In this document: positions 54,780 through 62,644 of the stretch, one piece after another
Layout: each line of letters begins with the position of its first letter
Numbering within the stretch: position 1 is the stretch's first letter
Source of the DNA: Galbibacter orientalis DSM 19592
GTDB lineage: Bacteria > Bacteroidota > Bacteroidia > Flavobacteriales > Flavobacteriaceae
Assembly: GCF_000260115.1 (NCBI RefSeq)
Contig: NZ_JH651380.1
Location: forward strand, 1 to 64,000
DNA length: 64,000 nt
Reading direction: 5' to 3'
Notes under the pieces: generated by a model
Databases searched by the model: none
The model's input: only the letters and a program-made list of their open reading frames with translations
Told to the model about the DNA's origin: nothing
Translations under genes and position numbers: made by a program

Positions 54780-54998
54780 ATGAAAAAATTAGTTTACCTA
54801 TCAGCGTTTGCATTGTTATTTAGTACAGCTGGATTCTCAAGTATTGAAGCCGAAAATCCAGAAGTTGATGTAACAGTTCTACAAAAAAAGACAGTTACCT
54901 TAGATTGTGGTAATGGTACATCGGCATCGGGAACCGCCGACACTTTCCAGAAAGCAGCAGAAATAGCTGGTGCTGGTTGTGATGCAGCTACCAGCTAA
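54780..54998 (+). CDS. Secreted two-cysteine peptide 2
   Basis: A 72-residue product with a signal peptide (MKKLVYLSAFALLFSTAGFS). The mature part has two cysteines in LDCGNGTSASGTADTFQKAA and GAGCDAATS. It shares the C..G..A(D)(T/S)(F/I)Q(K/E)A...C pattern with peptide 1. A terminator follows immediately, then GLPGLI 3 and receptor 3. No double-glycine leader is seen. Possible roles are a signal, a bacteriocin-like effector or a receptor ligand; none can be demonstrated from the sequence. Confidence 0.75.
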   Translation: MKKLVYLSAFALLFSTAGFSSIEAENPEVDVTVLQKKTVTLDCGNGTSASGTADTFQKAAEIAGAGCDAATS

Positions 54999-55021
54999 AT
55001 CCATCAGTTTAATAGCGATAA

Positions 55022-55053
55022 GAGGGCATTCTCTTAAGATGCCCTTTTATTTT
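55022..55053 (+). terminator. Terminator between peptide 2 and its operon
   Basis: AGGGCAT-TCTCTTAAG-ATGCCCTTTTATTTT, a GC-rich stem with T-run, 24 bases after the stop codon. Confidence 0.85.
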
Positions 55054-55095
55054 AAAAATGCCTTACTATTTTTATAAAATCAAATCCAAAAGCTA

Positions 55096-55893
55096 ATGAA
55101 TATTAGATTTGTACTCACGTTACTTGTATTTTGCTTGAATTTTTCCTTGTTTTCGCAAAACAATGAAGGTTATATAAAATATACTGCCTATTCAGGGAAG
55201 TCTTCTGTAGCTTCACCACCTAATGAGAATGGCTATCCTTATGAGTATATTATCCAAGAAGGAACCCTCTATTTTAATCCAAAAAGTTCTGTTTATCAAC
55301 AATTACAAAATAAATACGTTACCCGTGTACAAACCGATTCTGATGGTAATTACGAAAAGACAGAAGTCCCAAGAGATAACTGGGATCCCATTGGATGGGT
55401 TTATCTTAAAGATAAATCAAATAACTATATTTTAAGCAGGGTTACTTATTTTAATAGATCAAGTTACGTTAATGTAAAAGAAGATTTAGAAAAGATTTCT
55501 TGGAATATAACCAATGAGAAAAAAAATATTGGTGATTATAATTGCACAAAAGCAACTGCTACATACAAGGGTAGGAATTGGGTTGTATGGTTTACCCCTA
55601 AAATTCCTTTTCAGGTAGGCCCTTGGAAACTTTATGGCTTGCCAGGAGCAATATTAGAAGCTTATAGCGAAAACCTCGATTTTATGTTCAAATTAAAAGA
55701 ACTTAAAATTCCAGCAGAAATTCCATCAGAGAAATTTGAATTTCCTGTGGAAGAGGAGAATATGCTAAGCTTAGAGGAATATTTAAAAACCAATCAGCAA
55801 AAAAAGGATAAATACTTAAAATATATGGAAACCGTTGCTAGGGAAAATGATGGTAGCGTAAATATTAAATTTTATCCAGAAATAGAAAAGTAG
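55096..55893 (+). CDS. GLPGLI family exported protein 3
   Basis: A 265-residue protein with a signal peptide (about 1-20, ending LFSQ) and LYGLPGAILEAYSENL near residue 180 (a GLPGAI variant). The upstream WVVWFTPKIPFQVGPWK corresponds to the aromatic segment of GLPGLI 1. It is followed by receptor 3 after 11 bases. Function unknown; probably periplasmic or outer-membrane associated. Confidence 0.85.
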   Translation: MNIRFVLTLLVFCLNFSLFSQNNEGYIKYTAYSGKSSVASPPNENGYPYEYIIQEGTLYFNPKSSVYQQLQNKYVTRVQTDSDGNYEKTEVPRDNWDPIGWVYLKDKSNNYILSRVTYFNRSSYVNVKEDLEKISWNITNEKKNIGDYNCTKATATYKGRNWVVWFTPKIPFQVGPWKLYGLPGAILEAYSENLDFMFKLKELKIPAEIPSEKFEFPVEEENMLSLEEYLKTNQQKKDKYLKYMETVARENDGSVNIKFYPEIEK

Positions 55894-55904
55894 CACGAAA
55901 GTAA

Positions 55905-58574
55905 ATGATCATCAAGCAAAATCTACTTTTTTGTTTATTACTTTTTTGTGCTTTCCCAATAGGGTGTTGGTCGCAAGAATTTCCAGTAAACGGTAGCGTT
56001 ATTTCAGCAAAGTCAAATGATCCTATTCCTTATGCAAATATTCTTGCAATTGACGTAAAGAATGATTCTCTTATTTCTGCATTTGCACAAACCAACGAAT
56101 TAGGTGAATTTGAATTAATCCTTAAGAATCGGGGATTGATTTTAGAAATCAACCAGTTGGGGTTTAAAAAGCGGTTTATTAGTGCTGATTCCGTTCAATC
56201 GGGAATAATTGTGAAATTATATGATAAAGCCCTAGAGCTTCAGGAAGTTGTTATTAAAAATACTCCCCCTATTAGAATAAAAAAAGATACTACCGCGTAT
56301 GCTATTGAAAGTTTTGCAGAAGGAAACGAAAGAAATCTTGAAGATGTCTTAAAAAAACTACCGGGCATTACAGTATCTGATAAAGGGACTATTTCATTCA
56401 ATGGTAAAGGAATAAAAAAAATAATGGTGGAAGGGGACGATTTTTTTTCTGAAAATTACCAATTACTTTCTAAAAATATTACCCCTGAACTTATTAAAAG
56501 TGTAGAAGCCATTGAACATCATAACGATGAAAAATTATTACGTGGTATTGAAAAATCCGATGATGTTGTTCTTAACCTTAACTTTAAAAAGAATTTTCGG
56601 GCATCATTGTTTGGGAACATAGAAGCTGGGGCAGGAGTGAAGGAACGCTATACGACAAACGCGACTCTTTTTTCTTTTATAAATGGTTTAAAAATAGGAT
56701 CGATAACTAATCTAAACAATATTGGTAATGATGTAATTAATGATACAGATTTTCAGTCTAATATAGGTTTGTTGGATAATCAATCCACTTCAACTAATAG
56801 TTCACGGGATATAAGCCTTCCCATTACCAATGGAGAGATTTATATTCCAAACATAGATAAGCGGCGTTATTTACAAAATGAAGCTAAACTTCAGGCTTTA
56901 CAATTAAATACATCCGTTTCAGATAAATTAAAGTTGAATATGTATGGCTACTATTTTGCCGACAGAAATTCAATGCCCTTTTTATCGGAAAGAACATTTT
57001 TAAATGAAGAGCAACAGCTGACTATTACCGAGGATGGTAAAGTATTAAAAAGAAAGCGGGAGAAAATGGCTAGGATAAAGCTCGATTATGATCTGGACAG
57101 CCTTTCTGCGATTTCCTTTACCGGTATTCTTTTTAGGGATTCTCCGTCGGGAAGTCTAAATCAAACGATAAGGACTAATACGATGGCTTCTGACTCTGTT
57201 TTATCCAAGGATAACCAAACAAGCGATTTAAGTTATTTAAACCTATCACACATTCAACGGTTTTCTTCTTCTTATGCACTCCAAACAAATTTAAATTATA
57301 CGTCTAATAATAATGCACAGCATCTTTTATTATCCTCGCCCAGATATGAAAGAATGGAAAATTTTAATTCAGATGAATTATTTCAAAGATTCGATCTTTC
57401 TCAAAAGAATACCTCTTTAGCTATAAAATTACTGGGTGCTAAAAAAGTACATCGATTTGAAGTATCTGGTATTTATAGAAATCTAAATTCAAATTTAAAT
57501 TCAAGTTTGAATGATTATGATAGTGAAAATTTCAATAACGATATTAGCTACCGCCAAAACTTACTAGCACTGCATTTACAGGATAATTTTTCACTGGCCG
57601 AAAAATTTGATATTAAATTAAGTGTTCCTGTGATTTATGAAAGCTTGTTATTGAATTCTGATATTTCAAAAAATACCTTTTTCGTCAATCCATCGGTATC
57701 CACATCATTTAAAATCAAAAAAGCCAATCACATAAGAGTAGGTGCCACCCTTACGCATACAAACCCATCACCTACTGATTTGTACCAAAATCCTATTTTC
57801 TCTGATTATCGCTCGGTAGTGAATAAAACGAATTTACTCAACACCATAAAAAGTTTTCAATACAACTTAAGGTACTCCTATTTTACATCATCTAATTATT
57901 TAAGAGCAGTTCTATATGTATCCTATAGAAACCAAAAGTCACCTTATATTGTTGATTTGAATGTGGATGAATTACTTAATTATATAAATTATCTTCCTTC
58001 TCCCTTATCGAACAATTTTTTCAATTCAAATGCCGAGGTTAATAAATTTTTCTATCCCTTAAGAAGCCGAATAGGTATAAAAGGATCTTTATCATCTACA
58101 CAGATAAATAGATTTCAAGATAATAATGTAATAGCGGTAAATCCGGTGATAAATCACGGCGCAGGATTATTTATTTATACAGCTTTCTCTGGAATTGTGA
58201 ATTTAAAATGTGAAGCTAATTTTAGAACTACCACCTTAAAAGATAAATTAACCAACACTGCTTTTGAGACCACCGTGTACAATAACAAATTCAATTTATT
58301 ATTGGATTCTTTAGAAACGCTTTCCTCAGAAATAATTTATGAGCAGGTTTTCTGGCCTAACTTAAATTCTCATTTTATAGATTTTAAGATCAATTATGAA
58401 CCCGAAGAGAGTAATTTTTCTTTTCAGCTTACCGGAAGAAACCTATTGGATACTAAACAACTTTCTTTTGATACATTTTCGAGTACTCAGATAGATAGAA
58501 ATATCTACGGAATCGTTCCCCGAATGGTTTACTTAGGAGTGAGTTATAATCTTGGAAAATCTCCTAAAGGCTAA
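55905..58574 (+). CDS. TonB-dependent outer-membrane protein 3
   Basis: An 889-residue outer-membrane protein. A signal peptide and a carboxypeptidase-like domain (about 25-110) are followed by a plug domain with EDVLKKLPGITVSDKGTISF and KIMVEGDDFFSENYQLLSKN, almost the same wording as in receptor 1. A beta-barrel follows. It is the third paralogue in the cluster and is last in the peptide 2 operon. The substrate is not known. Confidence 0.88.
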   Translation: MIIKQNLLFCLLLFCAFPIGCWSQEFPVNGSVISAKSNDPIPYANILAIDVKNDSLISAFAQTNELGEFELILKNRGLILEINQLGFKKRFISADSVQSGIIVKLYDKALELQEVVIKNTPPIRIKKDTTAYAIESFAEGNERNLEDVLKKLPGITVSDKGTISFNGKGIKKIMVEGDDFFSENYQLLSKNITPELIKSVEAIEHHNDEKLLRGIEKSDDVVLNLNFKKNFRASLFGNIEAGAGVKERYTTNATLFSFINGLKIGSITNLNNIGNDVINDTDFQSNIGLLDNQSTSTNSSRDISLPITNGEIYIPNIDKRRYLQNEAKLQALQLNTSVSDKLKLNMYGYYFADRNSMPFLSERTFLNEEQQLTITEDGKVLKRKREKMARIKLDYDLDSLSAISFTGILFRDSPSGSLNQTIRTNTMASDSVLSKDNQTSDLSYLNLSHIQRFSSSYALQTNLNYTSNNNAQHLLLSSPRYERMENFNSDELFQRFDLSQKNTSLAIKLLGAKKVHRFEVSGIYRNLNSNLNSSLNDYDSENFNNDISYRQNLLALHLQDNFSLAEKFDIKLSVPVIYESLLLNSDISKNTFFVNPSVSTSFKIKKANHIRVGATLTHTNPSPTDLYQNPIFSDYRSVVNKTNLLNTIKSFQYNLRYSYFTSSNYLRAVLYVSYRNQKSPYIVDLNVDELLNYINYLPSPLSNNFFNSNAEVNKFFYPLRSRIGIKGSLSSTQINRFQDNNVIAVNPVINHGAGLFIYTAFSGIVNLKCEANFRTTTLKDKLTNTAFETTVYNNKFNLLLDSLETLSSEIIYEQVFWPNLNSHFIDFKINYEPEESNFSFQLTGRNLLDTKQLSFDTFSSTQIDRNIYGIVPRMVYLGVSYNLGKSPKG

Positions 58575-58925
58575 GCTTAGAGAATCTAAAATAACTTAAA
58601 TAAACTACCTTTTCCTAATACCGACCTTCAATTATAAACGTGGTTTCTCCACGCAACAAACGTGCTTTTTACCCTCTTATTTTTAAGATAGTTCATTTAA
58701 CTTTAATCAAATTTTATAGGTCATTTAATATATGGCTTACAACGATGGCTTGAATTTGGAAGAGGTGGAATGTAGCTTCGGAAAATGTAAATGAAAGAAG
58801 GGAGATGATTAGCCATAAAAATTAGAAACGATAACTTTCTTACAATCGTAATACCTTCAGGGGTACATTTTCCTAATAACAAGCATTTCGCTCTTTTAAT
58901 TTTAGCCCAATGAAAATTAAGAGTT
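58575..58925. other. 351-base leader region of the MauE operon
   Basis: It holds regulon element D and a -7-like box. A 20-residue open frame (58732-58794, ending VECSFGKCK) with two cysteines follows the promoter; whether it is translated is unknown. No other gene is seen. Confidence 0.4.
58638..58705 (+). promoter_or_regulatory. Regulon element D plus -7-like box
   Basis: ACGTGG-N5-CCACGC-N5-ACGTGC (58638-58665), with one base off in the last unit, then TAACTTTA (58698-58705) exactly 32 bases later, the same spacing as element C. Confidence 0.6.
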
Positions 58926-59339
58926 ATGGGAATAAGGAGATTTATTATAAAAATTTTACAAGTAATACTTGGAATTATATTTCTCTATGCTGGATTAAAA
59001 AAGGTATGGGAAGGTGACTTATTTTACCATACTTTACTGAGTACACCTTATTTGGAAAGTCAGGTTTTTGCAGAGTGGGGGAGTATTGGTATTCCAGTAG
59101 TTGAAATCCTTACGGGGTTATTTTTACTGCTATTTACACGAAGAATGATAGGTGTGTTATTCAGCTTTGGACTTATGCTACTTTATACCGCTTATTTAGT
59201 TATTCTACTTTTTTTTGGAGATGGTATTCCCTGTACCTGTAGAACGGTCTTACCATTTTTAGGATGGTATGGTCACCTATATTTTACCTTAAGCTGTTTG
59301 GTGCTAACACTACTCTTACTAAGATTACGAAAGATTTAA
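58926..59339 (+). CDS. MauE/DoxX-like membrane protein
   Basis: A 137-residue inner-membrane protein with four hydrophobic helices (about 7-25, 50-70, 73-95, 115-133). A C-x-C pair sits in DGIPCTCRTVLPFLGW. The MauE/DoxX redox-associated group is thought to help form or reduce disulfides in exported proteins. In this context it may serve the cysteine-containing peptides of the cluster. The DUF6520-like peptide lies 99 bases downstream, with a hairpin GTTTTGT-TGCGCG-ACAAAAC in between (59355-59374). Confidence 0.8.
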   Translation: MGIRRFIIKILQVILGIIFLYAGLKKVWEGDLFYHTLLSTPYLESQVFAEWGSIGIPVVEILTGLFLLLFTRRMIGVLFSFGLMLLYTAYLVILLFFGDGIPCTCRTVLPFLGWYGHLYFTLSCLVLTLLLLRLRKI

Positions 59340-59438
59340 AAATACTGATAAACCGTTTTGTTGCGCGACAAAACCAGGAGAAAGCTGAACACCTGTAAAA
59401 AATAGTAGGCATTTTTATTCATCTTAAATTTTTAAATT

Positions 59439-59711
59439 ATGAAAAGTAAATTTTTAATTCCGTTGTTAGCGGTAATTTTTACTACCGCGATGTCCTTTAC
59501 TACAGCAAGAACAGCTGTAGATCCAGATAATGATTATATTTTTAGAAATGGAAACTGGCATATGATACCTGAAGTATCTTGCGTTTCTGGAGCAAGTGAT
59601 TGTCAGGTTACCGTAAATCCCGATGGCTTGGATTATACAGTGTATGATTCTCAAAGTTTTGGAGATGCTAAACCGGGTACCGGTGAATCTGAAGGAGAAG
59701 TTGAATTGTAA
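59439..59711 (+). CDS. DUF6520-like secreted peptide with two cysteines
   Basis: A 90-residue protein: signal peptide (MKSKFLIPLLAVIFTTAMSF), then a mature part with VSCVSGASDCQV and the closing Asp/Gly/Glu-rich tail (GDAKPGTGESEGEVEL). It resembles the DUF6520 family, small exported Bacteroidetes peptides often found beside MauE/DoxX-like proteins. It is the third two-cysteine exported peptide of the cluster, and the fourth small secreted product. A strong terminator ends the unit. The function is unknown. Confidence 0.7.
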   Translation: MKSKFLIPLLAVIFTTAMSFTTARTAVDPDNDYIFRNGNWHMIPEVSCVSGASDCQVTVNPDGLDYTVYDSQSFGDAKPGTGESEGEVEL

Positions 59712-59733
59712 TCAATCATTTCATCCTGAAAAT

Positions 59734-59766
59734 AGCCTCGGGGATTCTATCCCGAGGCTTTATTTT
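59734..59766 (+). terminator. Strong terminator after the DUF6520-like gene
   Basis: AGCCTCGGGGAT-TCT-ATCCCGAGGCT has an 11-base stem with T-rich tail. On the minus strand it also lies just past the M16 stop. Confidence 0.85.
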
Positions 59767-59785
59767 AATCAAAAAATCATTCTTA

Positions 59786-62635
59786 TTACTTCACAACTGA
59801 GTTTTTAGAAGGGACCAAAAATTCATATTGATTTTTAGGCTTAAAAACTTCTTTGGCAAGTGCCACGATGTCTTTTAAAGTTGTTTCAGAGATTACCCTA
59901 TCAATATCTGTTTTAGATATCCAAGGGATCTGATACCTATAATATTCGAATAGTCGTTGTTCCTGTCTATATAGGCTTGAAGAATTATTGCTACTAACAT
60001 TGGCTTTGGCATTTTCAAAGTGATCACTACTAATCTTCCCTGTTTGTATGTCTTTTATAATTTTATGGATATCATCTTGAATAGCGGTACTTTCAAATGG
60101 TTCACATTCTATTCGCAAAGAGGTCATAAAACGGGATAAACTAATGTTGTACTCTGTAGTGGCGTGTGGGGAATATATGCCATATCCTTTTTTATACCTA
60201 AGATCTAGAAATAACATCTGATCCAAAATCTTGCCCAATATTCCCAGTTGTAACTTCTTTTTCCACGTAAAAACTTCAGGCTTGCGACTTAGAAAATACA
60301 TTTGGTAATTATCACTTTGCATTAGATAACCTAAGTTCAGTTTTTTGTAAAGAGGGCCACCATTTAATAAGGAAGGTACATCATTGGTGCTCTTTTCTAA
60401 TATTCCCTCCTTATTAGTCGGAAGGTTTCCTAGATATTTCTGTATATCGGGCAATAACATCTCTATAGAATAATTTCCGTATAGGATAAAAGTAAAAGCT
60501 TCGGCATTGCCAAAGATATTTTGATAGGAAGTATAGGTTTTATTCAAATCTATGTTAGATAATCCTTGGTGTTGAAAAGTTCCCATATTTATAAAACTAC
60601 TATCCTTTAAAATGGCTTTAATTTCATTTATCATATCCACATTACCTAATCCATAAGGAGGATTACTGTATTCTTTTCGTTTCCTTTCTTTCCAGTCTTT
60701 AAATGCCAACTTATTTTTTCTCGGTTGGGTGGTATAAAGGTAAATCATCTGTAAAAGATCATTAAAAGAATGAAGTTTAGCATACCCCGTAAAGCCTGAC
60801 TCACTATAGTTAATGTAGGAGTGAAGATTAATTGGATCTTCCGATTGAGAAAGATATCGATTTACCTGAAACTTATCAAAACTGCCCACTCCTGAATTCT
60901 CAATAATAAACGGAGCGTTGATGACCGAGTGATAATCTTCCTTTGGAAAATTGGCAGCTCCGTAAGGTACAAATCCGTGTAGGGTAATAGTAGGGTTTTT
61001 TATAGGAGCAATACTACTGTCCTGTAAAAAGATAATTTTCACACCATTTTCCAGCGTTAACTCTTTTGTTCCCATTTTAGTAGAAGAATACATCAACTTT
61101 TTATTGGAGATATTTTTATCAAGATGACTACCATCCATCAAATGTTCAGGGATTTTTGGGGGGTTATAGGGATCAATCTCGCTTATCCAGGATTGTTTAA
61201 TCCACGAGCGTACTTCTTTTTCTTTAAGCTTAAATGCCTTTTGATTTTTATGAGCAATAATTCCAATATCTTCCGGCATTTCCCGAATCAATTCTTGCAA
61301 GTAGCTATTGAATTCTGATCGCGATAAATGCTGCCACCATTCATTGAGCTTCTCTATTTTATCATTAGGTAAAGCTTCTCCATAAACATCAAACTTTATA
61401 ATTTCTTCCACCCAATGCCTATTATGATTAGCTTTCTGTGTTTTCCTATCGTTTTTCACCGTTGCCCATTCTTTTTCCGTAATTCCATATTTTTTTAATT
61501 GATGTACCAATTCAAAAAAACGTTCCAAGGCTAATTTTTCATAGCCTGGTGTTACGGATATTTGACTCGTTAGAAAAAACGGATTTTCTTTATACTTCAT
61601 CCAAAAATTAAACTTAGGGCAATAGATGGATTGCTGTTCTTTAAATCGCTTATTGAGGATAGCGCTTATGGTTTCGAAAAGTATTCTCCTCTTCAGTCCT
61701 TTTACATTCTGGATTTCTTTATACATCAGGGAATCCCGGTAATCAAGATGAATTTCGACTTCCTGAGATAATTCTTCTTCCGGTTTACTGGACGGTCTTT
61801 CCACTTTATAAAATTTTGGTTCCTGTTCGTAATAAAGGACATCACAATTTAATTTACGAATTGGTGTTGAAGGTTTAGGGAGGTCTGAAAAGAGCTGATG
61901 GATTTCTTTTTTTATAATTTCTAAATTCGGGATATCTCCAATCACGCTTACCGCTGCTAAATCTGGACGGTACCATTTTTTATAAAATTGCCTAACTACT
62001 TGTGGTGGAAAATTGGCGTTATCTTCCAAAAAAAATTCTTGTGATTTTTTACAGGAATTACGTTTTGCATCGATTTGGCTCTTTACGATACGATTGCTAA
62101 GGTCATTCCCGGCACGATGTAAAAATTCCTGCCGTAATGTTGTTCGTTCTATGTTAATATCTTCCGTAGTTAACAATAAACCATTTAGAATATCTTTAAA
62201 CCAAAGTAGGCCATTATGCAAAGCTCGTTGACTCTCACTAGGGATACTTATGGTATAACGTGTATAATGGTAAGCGGTCCCAGCCGTAGCGTCGTTTTTC
62301 TCAATGCCTAAGGCCGCTAATTTTTGAGTATTCTTAATACCCTCAGGAAAATGAACACTAGACCTGAAAGCCAAATGTTCAACCGCGTGTGAAATATCCT
62401 GTTGGTCAGAAGCTTCTTCATTAAATCCGGCACGTAGCCATAGGTTTAAGGAAATATTAGTTGTTCCTTTAATGGGTTTTAGGTAATAGTTTAAACCATT
62501 ATTCAATTGATTGCTGTAAACCGCAGACGTAAGCGTAGAATCTTCTTTATTTAAATTTTCCGGCTCCTGTGCATTAAGGTTGTTTGCCCCTGCCAGTAAG
62601 ATATAAACTAGTAAGTAATATAAATAGTTCATCAT
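59786..62635 (-). CDS. Exported M16 zinc metallopeptidase (two-domain)
   Basis: A 949-residue pitrilysin/insulinase-family protein with a signal peptide (about 1-22). The inverted zinc motif H83-x-x-E86-H87 (ISHAVEHLAF) and the third ligand E163 (76 residues after H87) are intact, so it should be catalytic. The second, inactive M16 repeat occupies about 510-930. Such enzymes degrade peptides. It lies directly after SusD on the same strand (nine bases), and convergently to the MauE/DUF6520 unit. It may process imported peptides. Confidence 0.9.
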   Translation of the reverse strand: MMNYLYYLLVYILLAGANNLNAQEPENLNKEDSTLTSAVYSNQLNNGLNYYLKPIKGTTNISLNLWLRAGFNEEASDQQDISHAVEHLAFRSSVHFPEGIKNTQKLAALGIEKNDATAGTAYHYTRYTISIPSESQRALHNGLLWFKDILNGLLLTTEDINIERTTLRQEFLHRAGNDLSNRIVKSQIDAKRNSCKKSQEFFLEDNANFPPQVVRQFYKKWYRPDLAAVSVIGDIPNLEIIKKEIHQLFSDLPKPSTPIRKLNCDVLYYEQEPKFYKVERPSSKPEEELSQEVEIHLDYRDSLMYKEIQNVKGLKRRILFETISAILNKRFKEQQSIYCPKFNFWMKYKENPFFLTSQISVTPGYEKLALERFFELVHQLKKYGITEKEWATVKNDRKTQKANHNRHWVEEIIKFDVYGEALPNDKIEKLNEWWQHLSRSEFNSYLQELIREMPEDIGIIAHKNQKAFKLKEKEVRSWIKQSWISEIDPYNPPKIPEHLMDGSHLDKNISNKKLMYSSTKMGTKELTLENGVKIIFLQDSSIAPIKNPTITLHGFVPYGAANFPKEDYHSVINAPFIIENSGVGSFDKFQVNRYLSQSEDPINLHSYINYSESGFTGYAKLHSFNDLLQMIYLYTTQPRKNKLAFKDWKERKRKEYSNPPYGLGNVDMINEIKAILKDSSFINMGTFQHQGLSNIDLNKTYTSYQNIFGNAEAFTFILYGNYSIEMLLPDIQKYLGNLPTNKEGILEKSTNDVPSLLNGGPLYKKLNLGYLMQSDNYQMYFLSRKPEVFTWKKKLQLGILGKILDQMLFLDLRYKKGYGIYSPHATTEYNISLSRFMTSLRIECEPFESTAIQDDIHKIIKDIQTGKISSDHFENAKANVSSNNSSSLYRQEQRLFEYYRYQIPWISKTDIDRVISETTLKDIVALAKEVFKPKNQYEFLVPSKNSVVK

Positions 62636-62644
62636 TTGTGAGTT

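Noticed and set aside
46373-54998. The small peptides as double-glycine class II bacteriocins
   Set aside because: They start with Sec-type signal peptides, and no GG cleavage motif or peptidase-containing ABC transporter is present in the cluster.
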